Positions 9,852 through 20,921 of a DNA stretch of 64,000 nucleotides are shown here, piece after piece. Origin of the DNA: Penelope pileata. Its lineage: Eukaryota; Chordata; Aves; Galliformes; Cracidae. The translations under genes were made by a program, and so were the position numbers. The stretch is taken from assembly GCA_013396635.1 (NCBI GenBank), contig WBMW01004816.1, positions 978,974 through 1,042,973 of the forward strand, read 5' to 3'. Position 1 is the stretch's first letter; each line of letters starts with the position of its first letter. The notes below the pieces were generated by a model. That model was given only the letters and a program-made list of their open reading frames with translations. It was not told the origin of the DNA and ran no database searches.

Positions 9852-12800
9852 CTAAGAACGTGCTACAGCACAGATTTTATAGGGCTTGGGGACAACATTA
9901 AAGGAAATAGCGGGGCTGAGGTCCAGGTCTGAGGTGGAAACTCCAGGGGGAGGCTGGAAGGTGAACCTCTGCAGGAGGCTGGTGAAGAAAAGGAAGAGCT
10001 CCATTTTGGCGAGTGTCTCACCAGCACAGATCCTCCGCCCTGGAATGAAATGCAGAATGCATGTCAAGAGAATCAGTCAAGTTCGGTGGTTGGGAGGTAT
10101 AAAACACCTCTGATCACCTCTTATTCTGAGGAATAACACTGACTTGAAATGTCATGTCCCAAGTATGAGCAAAGAGCACCACTCAAAAGTGCACAAGAGC
10201 CGGAGAGAGAAGATACTTGGTCTTCAAAGGTACGATTATAAAACTGCCTGGTGATTTTTTTCTTTTCCTAAAATGGGCTGGGTTATATACTTGTATTTGG
10301 GGATACATGCATGGAAATGCGATCTGAATTTATTAATTTTCAGTTTTCAACAGTCTGTATTTTTCCTGTCTATTAGGGATTTTTTATTATTTTTTTTTTT
10401 TATTTATTGGTTCCCAGGCCAGCTGTGGCTGGCTTTGTCTAGACTTTGACAAGTTTAGCCTAAACACAGGCAATTTTTTAATTATGTTTTGACAGAAAAG
10501 ACCTCAGAAACTCACAAATGTTGGCTAGGGAGGGACAGAGCAGGGAGATGGTGGAGATATCCTATGAAGCCCTTAATATGAGCCTTCCTTCAGAACTGCT
10601 TTGAATGTATTTTATTCTCAATCCCGGTCAAATTCAGCAACTTGTAAACTTCCTTAATCAAAGCATGATAATTCAAGGTCAGAACTAACACAGACCTGAA
10701 CTAAGATCTGATTTTAACTCCCTTGTTTGACAGAAAATAGAAAATGGGGCACAATGGCATGGTTGTGCTATGAACTAAGCCTTCCAGGGAATGCCCAGAC
10801 CTGACACTCCTTGCATGTGATTTTAGCTTGGACATTTAGACTTAAATCTGAAAAAGATCTTCTTTTCTTTATGAAAAAGATCTTCTTTTCTTATATGAAA
10901 AAATGAACTTTCTCATGTTGAGTATGATGAGAAGAAAACAACTTGAAAAACAGGAGAAATGTCAGAGAAGAAGCAGTCTCAAAAGGCACAGCCTCTTTAC
11001 AGCCTTTGTTATTGAAGAGAATTTAGGTATTTATATAATGCAACCCCTATCTGTTGTCACAGGTTAGGGAGATTTGATTAGCTGACAATCTTGAGGACTT
11101 CTGAAAAGAGACATTAGAAAATCAAACATAGTTCCCCAGGAAAAATACAGAGGCTATATTTTCTTGTGTGCTTTGTGTACCATCTCCAGAAATACAGCTA
11201 TGTGTTGTAGGAGCCAGATACGAAGATTCACAGAGCACAGAGCAGCTGTAGACTATGATTTATAATGCAGAAATGTGTTATCGAAACCATCATGAAATTT
11301 GCTGAAAATCTCCTTCACATTTAAGAAGGCACTATCAATTCTGTTTTATAATGACCTAATACAGAGAAACTAATAACCAGAGGCTGAAGGAATTAGCAGA
11401 CATTTGTGAGTACTACCTGTTATCAGAAATACATCCTGAGAAATCTGTGAAATATAAATTGTGAATTGAAAAAGACAGTGTGGGGAGGCCAGGCTTTGAT
11501 AATAAAAACCACAGGTCTGGATCGTCTAAGATTGGTACAACAACGGTCAATAAACAAGAAGGTACCTGCTGAAAATGGCATGAAAGCATCTTTCTTCACA
11601 AATTTTCCCTTGGAGTCAAGAAAGTGTTCGGGATAGAACATGTCTGGTTTCTCCCACTGGGATTTGTCTCGCAGGACAGAGGTCAGTAAGGGGATGATGT
11701 AAGTTCCCTGCAAAGAAAGACAGTGGAGATATTCTGTAGTCAAATCCTTTGGTGGCAGTAATGGCAATAAGATTTGAACATAAAGAAATCAGCCTGAACA
11801 AGGAGATTGTTCTGACAGCCACTGTGTGACTTCACAAACGTGTTCATATGTATCATGTTAATGAGATTTGAGATTGGAGAAATGCCAAAGGAAACAACCC
11901 TGTAAGCATCTCACCTTGGGAATGAAATAGTCTTTGAGAGTGACATCTTCAGCAGTTTCATGAGGCAAATCCAATGGCAGGATATTAGCAAATCGCTGAA
12001 CTTCGTGGATAACAGCATCTGTATAGGGCATTTGAGTTCGATGCTCAATTCGTGGGGGGTTTGATCCTATCACTCGCTCTATCTCTTCTTGAACCTTTCC
12101 TGAGGAGAGAAACCAATATAAGGCAATGATTCCTTAATCCCTGAGACATACTTGGCTTCCCTGTAAAAGATCTCAAGAGAAAGCCATGCACTCTCTCAGA
12201 GTCTTTCTATTAATAATAAGAGATGGACAGAACTACAGTGTCTAATTCTTTGTTTGCCAACAAGAAAGCTATTGATAATTTAAGAAGACTCTTTGGTAGT
12301 TAAATTTTTCCTTGTCAGTTAAACATATATGTAAAAGTGCATATTAGTTCTGTTCTCGTATGTATTCTTGAATTAAAATACTAACAATGGTAACAGTAAA
12401 ATTACTTCTTTTTTAAAATTTCATAGCCAGCTCTGGCTTCCATCAACAGACTCTACTAAAAAGTAGAAGACAGCAGCTTCAAATCAGTTTTGCAGGTGTA
12501 GCAAAATGTCCCTCTCCGCAGATGTTAGGGAAAGAGCAGTTCCCTGAGTGTCCTCAGGCATTTAAAGCCCAGGTATCATCCATCACACAGGCATTTGGTT
12601 TATCAATAGGGTCTTTCTGAAGGAAGCCTGGAGCAGTTTTGTTGCCCAGCACAGGATACCTCTGTTTTCTTTTTTTTTTTTTTTTCTTTTCTAATTAATG
12701 AGATTTAATGAGAAAATAACTTGGCCCGTATGAAATTTGTCTATAATCTACAATCTGTAATGTAGACTAACTCATGTATCTCTCACTGGATCTGAACCAC

Positions 12801-15800
12801 AGGGCACAGTCATACCTAGATAATTAACTGAAAATCTTGTCTTTTTTAAACTTAATTTGTTGAATATCAAGGGTCCTATTCAGTTCTTAATGAACTGAAT
12901 GCAAAAGCATTGGTTATAAAACAACTTACTCTGAATTTCAGGGTACTTAAGCATCAGCAGAAAGCTCCAGTTTAGTGTGGTGGAAATTGTCTCAACACCA
13001 GCAGTAAACAAGTTGCTCACCAAGCTTAGCAGGTTGCCATTATGGAAATATCCATTGGTAGTGGATTTCTCCTGAAAGAGGTGGATGAGGTAAAAGGATG
13101 AAAACTTGAAGTTTTTCATTGGAAAATGCAACATGGACAGCTAGATATTTACTAAGAAACAAATCCTCTATTTTAAAAAAAGTCAAAGAGGTTTGGGCTT
13201 GTGCCCAGATAACAGTGTTGACAGGAGTTTTGTTTTCATGATCTCTTCCCATACTGAGGCCAGCTTCAAAGAGAGCTGGTTTCTCTATGAAAAAGGTAAT
13301 TAAGATATGTCACAGCCCCCCAGTAAGGATCCCAGTAGAGTCCAGGCAGCTCTTTTTTTCTGTAATGCATTATTTTTGAATTACAATGCTTTTTGAAAGA
13401 GTCAGAAAGGATAGGACAGAGCAGGTAGAAAGATGTTGCCTTAGTAAATATATCAAAGTAGTCTGGAGAAAAGCTTAAAGAAACAAAATTTTGCTGTTTA
13501 AAAGGGTTTGGAGCTGCAACAGAGTGAAATATCCATTCAACCTCACTGATTCATCAGGTGAGTTTTGTCAAAGATATATTTCTTTGGCAATCTAACTATA
13601 ATAATTAGAACTCAAAGGGAGTTGTGAATGCCTTCATAAAACCATAATAATTTGAATAAATCAGAAAAGATTTAGTTACCTCCTGCTGTTTAACAAGGAA
13701 AGCATCAATAAAACTTCTTTGATCATTTTTGTCCAGATTTTTGAGATTTTCCACAAAAGTAACTTTTACATAAGCATGGAATTCGTCTCTGTTTTTGAGA
13801 AGAGTCTTGTTAGCCCTTAGGAGGAATCCAAGGTATGGAAAGATGTTATACATCTACAAGAGTGAAAGATGTTAGAATTTTGTTGCCAAAAATCTAAAAA
13901 ACATTTTACGGGAACAAATGAACAAAATGAAAAATGTGCCCATTTTTCAGATACAAAGAACAGAGACTTGATGTTAATATTTCGTTATTTAAAACATGAT
14001 TGGATGAAAATCCAGCAAGGACCTTTGAATACAAGGAAACAGCAGCAATTGAGGACTGCCACAGTTATTTCATATGCATCTCAGTCTATATCACCACACA
14101 AATATATATGCAACATAATTTAAAAATATGAAGAAGAAATTGGAGTAAAAAGCTGCACTTTTCTGCTGTTTCAGCAGTGTAAATGGTGGTATGTTAAATC
14201 CTTGCCCTCTTTTGAATGGAACTGGAACTGGGCAGCTGTATGCGGTGGTATCTCTCCTACTGGCTGCAAATGGCTAAAAATCATGAAACTTTGTATGAAA
14301 AAGAGCACCAGGTAACTGAAATGTTGTCCAGAAACTGCTTATTGTTTTGGCCAGCTTTTCTGCTAAATATTTTTCCTATTTTAAAGCCCAAGGAAGAGAA
14401 GTGCATCCGGTGTGTAGTAGCATTGCATACAGTTACCTGAGCATATTTATTACTCGTGTCCTTCTGTACAAGAAGCATGGAGAAATATGTTCAAGGCTTC
14501 TTGTACAGGTAGACCATATACTCTGTAGCTTCTCCCTTATTCTGAGTGTGCACTGTATTGCCAGGTCACCGCGTAGATGTGAACCATATCTTGGAGTAAT
14601 CGAGCTTGCTGGTCATGTGCTGCAAGGTGTGTGTGTGTGTGTGTAGAGATAAATCTCTGCTCTCTAGATATAGCCCAATATCTACATACAGATAGATGAA
14701 TCTCTGATCTCTAGGCTAAAAAGTCCCAACTCTCTCAGCCTTTCCTTATAGAAGAGGTGCACCAGAGAGAATTGCTGCTGCCTCTAATCTATTTCTTCCG
14801 GCCTACATCTGTCTGGAAAAATCGTTCTGGAAGCCATTTAATAGTCCGTAAACTGGAAGTTTAGACCCCCTCACTGTGTTGTATCATGTATGATGCACTC
14901 ACTCGGTGCTCCCCCTTTCCTGAGAAGCAATAGCTTTATTGCTTTTCTTAAAGAACAATTCAATGGGCATTTCAGCCAGCGCTGCTACCAGAAGAAAACA
15001 AACCTTGTTGTCCACCCTTCTCTTGTACTCCTTTCCTCATGCCAAACTTGGCTGTACCAGCACAAGCACCTGCATGTCCCAACAGTACACTGATGGGGAA
15101 AGTTGTCTCATAGAAAATTAAACTCACTGCTATATCTTACCCTCTATTTTTATTTTATTTTATTTTATTTTATTTCATTTCATTTTTTATTTTTCTACAT
15201 TCATTTCATGTTGTAAGGGAAACATGAAGTCACAGCCTGAATTAGTGATTGAGCACCTGGTGAAGGGTGGTGGCTGGCCTAAGGAACACCTGTGCTCCCC
15301 TCCATGTGACCAGGAGGGGTGGACCCAGGGTGGGACTGCCCTGGGCTTATTGAAGAGCCAGCCACCGAGGGGAGAGGATCTCTGCTGCGTGGGATCTGAC
15401 TGTTACTCATCTCGGTGGGAGATTGCGATTGTGAGTAAAATATCTTTTGTTCACTATCATTAAACCTTTAATACTTTACCTGGGATTGCTTCTGTGATTG
15501 CACCACACACATCAATACTCTGCAAACAGGAAATACCACAAGGGAAGGAACAGGGAAGAAAACAATCCAATTTTTTCTGTTCAGATTTAACACTCATCAA
15601 ACTATAATTTAAGTAAGTTTTTGAGAGATTAGGGGTTTGATTATTGGCTTCGTGATTGCCAGATTGCTTTGTAAGCTTTGTTTTGTCCCAAAAAGTGATT
15701 GTAAACTTATTATTTACCAGTATCCCAGAGCTTTTTTTGTTTAGTACAAACAATGGACTACCAGTATATTTATGCTATAGAATAGCAACATAAAAATATG

Positions 15801-18483
15801 TAACGTTACCGTAACCAAAGGTTTCCCAGCAAGCCTCATGCTTTCGTTGGTCAAATGCTGAAGTCTTATAAATCTGGGGTCTTTGTAGTCAAATCGTTTT
15901 CCAAGTAATATTGACACAATTATGTTAGCAACAGCAGCATTAATTATTTTACTAGCATCAAAGGGTTTTCCTACACATGAACAAAAGAATGCGTTATGTT
16001 GTGGCAGAAGATCATGTAGATTAAGCACTAATTATTCCTATTTTTTTTTATTTTTGTTATTAGTGATTAGTATTTATTGTTAGAGATCCACACCAGACCA
16101 GCAAAAAAGCTCGAGGAGCTAAATTCATCAGATCGATTTAGCCTGAAGGAGAACAGGTGAAGAACTTGAGAGGGTTACTAGAAAGCTACTGCATATTTGA
16201 GCAAACCCTTATTGATTTGAAGAATGACTCCTCTACCCACCTGCTTGTGACCCAATGTTGTCTATCAGATACCCATACTCTTCCACAATGCGATCCTCAA
16301 TGGCCCTTTTTCCCATCCCGAAGTCTCTTAAGGTTGTGAGAGTAAATCTTCGCATCACTTTCCAGTTATCACCATGGGCAAAAACAATCCCTGGCACAAA
16401 GGGGACATTTTGAGGCAGCAGCAGACTTAAAATAACCAGTTTGCAGAGGAGTAATGTAGACAGCATAAGTATTACATTTGAAAACAGGTTACATTATATC
16501 TAGGTGAGGAAAAAAACATTTCCCTAAAATACGTTCAGATCTCAACAAAACAAGGAAAAACAAACTTTGCTTCAAAATTTGAATGAAGCCAGTGAAGTCA
16601 ATGAGATTATGACTCCTTTTACCAATGCATTATCTTTTCTCTGATTCTAAGTGGAGTGCCATCCTCTGCTGGTTCTGTAGGAAATACAGTTTTTGAATAG
16701 GAAACAAAAAGCAACTCACCATTTCCTCTGGTCAAATCTTCAAAGATCGGGATTTTAGGTCTCTCTGCAAATGCATCTGCCTTGTTTACGAGAGCTTCTT
16801 TCACTGTCTCATACCCAGAAATCACTACTATTTTCCTGTGCCCCATCTGAACACTGAAGACTGGGCCATATTCTTTTGACAGCTGACAGAAGAAGATAAC
16901 AGTGACTTACAACTTCTACAGCCTACAGAAATATTTGCTACTCTTTCAGTGCTGCTTATCTTCCTGTCTTGTCTGTAAGTAACTGAAATGTTAAATGTTT
17001 TCCTAAGTACAGGTTTGTCTAAGCTGGTACCTTTTTAGCTTGGCTTATTTTTAATTAACTCAATGTTTTTGGTTCTCCTGACAATATGAGGTGGTCTGCC
17101 TTACTTCACTTACTTTCTAGTGTGCTTGTAGCATTGGTATTCGAAGTGACCAGCAGTTGGTAAGCAAGTGCAGACAATTATATGAAATGATAAAGTGGCA
17201 GTGACACATGTCCGAATTAAGGGTAGCTTCTTTGATGGTGATATCGTTATCCCAGACTATTGTAGCTGTGGCAGAATATGATCTTTTCAAAGGCTGTTCT
17301 TCACTAACAGCTTTCCGCCATTTGCAACTTTGATGCTGAGGAAGACCATATGGTTTCCAGTTGCATTTGCACATTAGTGAATTCTAAACCTCGAGCTAAG
17401 CTCAAATTGGAGTATCAACCTCCTCCATTACAATAGATACATTGAAATTAGAGCAGAAGTACATTGGTTCTGTTGGCCTGAAAGGAGATGGAGCCTGCTT
17501 TGGCCAGCTCAGTTAGCTGCGGGTTATTTTCCAGATACTGCATCTGAGTGTTCTTTTGATCTGTGGTTCTGTTGTACGTACACATATGTGGGTACAAGCA
17601 TCCCATTTAAAGTCATCACCAAGGAGATATGTGCAATTTCAATGTCTGGTAGCAAAAAACCATCGGAGGAAAGGATCAGGTTCATAGAAATCTTCTGACT
17701 CAAAACCAGGAAAGCCCTACAATAATTAAATAAACTAAGCACTAGAAGATCTGTAAAAGATTTGTTGCTTTGGTTTGCTTAGATCTTTTCTGTGTATTCT
17801 GACAACTGTCGGCCCTGAAAATTATAAGTATATAGTTATCTTAATCTTTTGGGAAGAAAGGAAAGGAACCTGAGAGGGGGTGCTAAATTAGTGAAGGCAG
17901 GAGGCTAAAGTTACAATCCCACACGTGTCAATCAGTGAAAGACAGAGTTATACCACAGATCAAAATCACTGTCATCTTTTTCACAAGATTACCACAAAAA
18001 ATAAGGTGAGCGCTTGTTATCATTTTGAGAATTATTTCTGAAACCCAAATGCATGAAATTGTAGTGAAGAAAGTTGTTACAGTAAAGAACAAATCTTGCT
18101 GCATTCTAATGACCATCTCCTGTCCCTTGCTATTGGTCATCTATGAAGTAACACATTAGGTGAGGAAAGAGGAATTTTTTCTGATAGCTTGGACTATACA
18201 GCTATGTGTATTTATGGGACCAATAGGATTATAGAATAGCCTGATTTGGAAGAGATTCACAAGGATCATTGAGTCCGATAAAAAAGATAATGGCTACCTG
18301 TAGATAAGTCCTGTAGGGTCTCTTCAAATCAAACAAATGAAGATTTCCTATAATAGGCAATGCTCTTGGTCCTGGAGGAAAATTCTTTCTCTGGTGGTTA
18401 CTCCAGAAACCTCCAATTCTCAAAACGAACAGAAATGTCAGGATGAACACTAAGCCCACGGTAGTGCAGTTGTTCCAGTCCAT
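9852..18483 (-). CDS. CYP2AC: Cytochrome P450 family 2, CYP2AC-like (copy A)
   Basis: Haem-thiolate monooxygenase anchored in the ER membrane. Nine exons on the minus strand: 18298-18483, 16720-16882, 16241-16390, 15810-15970, 13680-13853, 12930-13071, 11915-12099, 11566-11707, 9852-10039. All have GT/AG borders and the phases close at 496 aa, typical for CYP2, as are the exon sizes 163/150/161/142. Visible landmarks are an N-terminal membrane anchor (residues about 8-25), the PPGPRALPIIGNLH hinge, WKVMRRFTLTTLRDFGMG, I-helix AGVET (302-306), K-helix EVQR, the PEHF region, and haem loop FSAGRRICAGE with axial Cys439. No lesion is visible, so it should be functional. The substrate is unknown. 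Assignment to CYP2AC rests on CYP2K/2AC-like sequence plus position between CENPQ and RHAG, where human has only CYP2AC1P. Confidence 0.88.
9925..10059 (-). repeat. 135-bp tract identical between the two CYP2 genes (copy A side)
   Basis: These 135 bases (115 of exon 9 plus 20 of intron 8) are identical base for base to 20995-21129. Sequence on both sides diverges at once. Confidence 0.9.
10850..10893. repeat. Tandem duplication, 23-bp unit
   Basis: GAAAAAGATCTTCTTTTCTT plus TAT occurs twice in direct succession in an intron of CYP2 copy A. Confidence 0.85.
14627..14644. repeat. (GT)9 microsatellite
   Basis: A simple dinucleotide run in intron 4 of CYP2 copy A. Confidence 0.9.
14712..14800 (-). 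mobile_element. CR1 fragment
   Basis: The plus strand reads AAAAAGTCCCAACTCTCTCAGC then an AGAGGTGC-type run, the reverse complement of the CR1 segment encoding (Y)EERLRELGLF. It is short and diverged. Confidence 0.6.
15145..15190. repeat. (TTTTA)n microsatellite
   Basis: About six TTTTA units pass into TTTCA variants, in intron 4 of CYP2 copy A, just before a GC-richer block at 15215-15440. Confidence 0.9.
15215..15440. other. GC-richer unassigned block in CYP2 intron 4
   Basis: The block is markedly richer in G+C than the intron around it (GTGACCAGGAGGGGTGGACC and similar). It follows a microsatellite and has no splice-compatible reading frame that fits the P450. It looks like an inserted repeat, perhaps an LTR piece, but I cannot name the family. 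Confidence 0.35.
18228..18283 (-). mobile_element. CR1 3' end abutting exon 1 donor of CYP2 copy A
   Basis: GATTATAGAATAGCCTGATT followed by CACAAGGATCATTGAGTCC is the reverse complement of the CR1 3' terminus. It lies 14 bases downstream (in gene sense) of the exon 1 splice donor at 18297-18296. Confidence 0.7.
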
Positions 18484-18954
18484 CTCTATTCAGCTAAGTA
18501 TTAGCTACAAAAGAGAAAAGAGAAAATTTGAACTCTGGATCTCTGTCTTCCTGCAAAAATTTGCTGTAAGAAACACTAGTCCATAAACGTCTTTCCCAGT
18601 GAAGCCTTTTTCTTGCTACTGGTGACTAGTTTGTCCTTTTCCCCTGTGCTTGTTAATGAATTACTGGTATGGTAAAGAGGCAGTTAAATGTTTGCCAAGC
18701 CTGTGTGATTGGGTAGGTGTGTATCTTCCATCTTCCATTCAACAATGAAGGTCCAAACAAGTGGAAAGGTCACGAATCTGGTGTTTGATATCAAAGTCAA
18801 GAATTCTGCACGTTTTTCATCATTAGTACAGCCACAGCCTTGATACTCTGAGTGCTGAAATCAGAATGTCAATACCCAAATGATCAGTGCACAGAGATAT
18901 TTTTGCTAAGTGCTTAGGCACTTGTATAACTTCGTTGTCATTGATCCATTGGGA

Positions 18955-19990
18955 ATTCCGAATCACAGAATCATTGTCATTGACAGGGACCTCTGGAGGT
19001 CATCTGGTCCAACCCTCCTGCTCAAGCAGGAAAACCTAGACCTACTCGAGACAGAGTCAAAGGCTTTGCTCAAGTCTAGGTAGACTACATCCACAATACT
19101 TTCACAAGGAACCTCCTATGTTCCAGTGTATGCTCGCTGTCTCTTGTCCTGGCACTGGACACTACTGAGCAGAACCTGACTCTGTCCTCTCTGCACCCTC
19201 CTTTCTGGTATTTATGAGCACTGATAAGATCCTCCTGAACCTCATCTACTCCAAGCTGAAGAGTCCCAGCTCTCTCAGCTTCTCATAGGAGAGGTGCTCC
19301 AGTATCTTGATCATCTTGGTGGTGCTTGGATCCCAGAAATGGTCACAGCACACTGGCTATGACCTCGCCAATGCTGAGCAGGGTCACCTCCCTCAACCTG
19401 TTGTTGATAGTTTGCCTGATGCAGCCCAGGATACAATTAGCCTTCTTTGCTGCAATGGCTGTCTCGTGTTCAGCTTGGCATCCACCAGGACCCCCAGATC
19501 CTTTTCTGTCAAGCTGCTTTCCAGCTGGGTGGTCCCCAGCATGGAGTGATTGGTTCATGGAACTGTTCTTCCACAGGTGCATTTTCTGCAGGATTTTGCA
19601 TTTTCAGTTGTTGAACATCATGGAGGCTCTTTTCAGCCCATTTCTCCAGCCTGTTGAGGTCCCTCTAGATGGCAGCAAGACCCTCTGCTATGTGAGTCAC
19701 TCCTCTTAGTTTTGTGTATTCAGCATCTTGTCTGAGGGTACACTCTGCCCCCTCATCTATAGCATTAATTAAGTTGTTGAACAGACCTGGACCCAGTATT
19801 GCTCCTGGGATACTCTTCTCATTACTGGCCTCCAACTAGACTTTGTATCACTGACCACCACCCTCTAGGCCTGTCCATTCAACCAGTTTGCAACCCACCT
19901 CACTATCTGCTCATCCACCCATACTTCATCAGCTTCGCTGTGGAGGTCTCATGGCGAACAATGTCTAAATCTTGATTGAAGGTCCAGGAA
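18955..19990 (-). mobile_element. CR1 element, about 1 kb, between CYP2 copies
   Basis: The left end (AATCACAGAATCATTGTC, then GACCTCTGGAGGTCATCTGG) is the reverse complement of a CR1 3'UTR. The minus strand then encodes the end of the reverse transcriptase (AAKKANCILGCIRQTINNRL). It is 5'-truncated and frameshifted. It occupies most of the spacer between the two P450 genes. Confidence 0.85.
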
Positions 19991-19999
19991 GACCAGGTA

Positions 20000-20195
20000 G
20001 CTTTTCAAATGGTCTTGTCACTAAAAAGCTACAGAAGGGCTAATGAAGTTGGAGGGGCCTAAGTGGCACCACAGAGGGTCTGGTCTGCCCGGTTCCCACC
20101 AGAAACACAGCATTGGTTGACTGTTCCAGACAAGAATGACTCCATTCTTGTCATAGAACCATTCTATGATTCTATGATTCTATGATTTCAGGTGC
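20000..20195 (+). mobile_element. CR1-type tail in opposite orientation
   Basis: The block ends CCATTCTATGATTCTATGAT, the octamer tail of CR1, in plus orientation and directly beside the minus-strand element. The body upstream of the tail is not clearly CR1. Confidence 0.55.
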
Positions 20196-20921
20196 AAAAG
20201 AGGAACTTCTTCAGTTTTGAAGACAACAACATGGACGATGGTTTGATTTGAAATAGAGAAGGATTTATTGGTTTTCTGTGTTTTTATATAATTTTAATTA
20301 GTATACATATTATTCTGTAGTAAGCTATATTAATTTTAATTTCCATACTACATGGTATCACCAACAAGTTATCTATGTGGCTGCACTGCAGTTCTGCATT
20401 AGTGAACATACATTTACTTATCTCAGGTTGAACTGTTCAGTTACATTTTTATACATCTGTATGTATACATTCAGGGAAATAGTGTGGGGATAAAATGTGT
20501 GATGGGTCATTTTCACTAGGTACCTTGGGTGCTGCTGCCTTTGAGGTATGAAAGGTGAAAGCCCTTGTGTTTGTTTGTATGCGCATATGTGAGATTTGTG
20601 CAATATCCTGTGAGCTTTAGCCCAGAGTCTGGCTTCAGTGTCTTTTCTCAAGAACACTGCATGTTCTTGAGGGGAACATGCAGTGATGCGGAGATGGACT
20701 AATTCATCATCACAGAGACCATCAATTTGCCCATTCAAGGAGTGGCAGAAAATCAGGACTGCCACCTTTTGTAACGATGGGTGACACACCTCTTGCTATG
20801 ATCCAAGGTGTGCTAAAAATCACATACTAGATTCAAAAGTACCAAACTTCCCATGTAGGAATAGAGGAGGACTAAGATTTCATCTGAGTGTTCCAGGAAA
20901 AGGAGGCAGCTGATAAAATCC

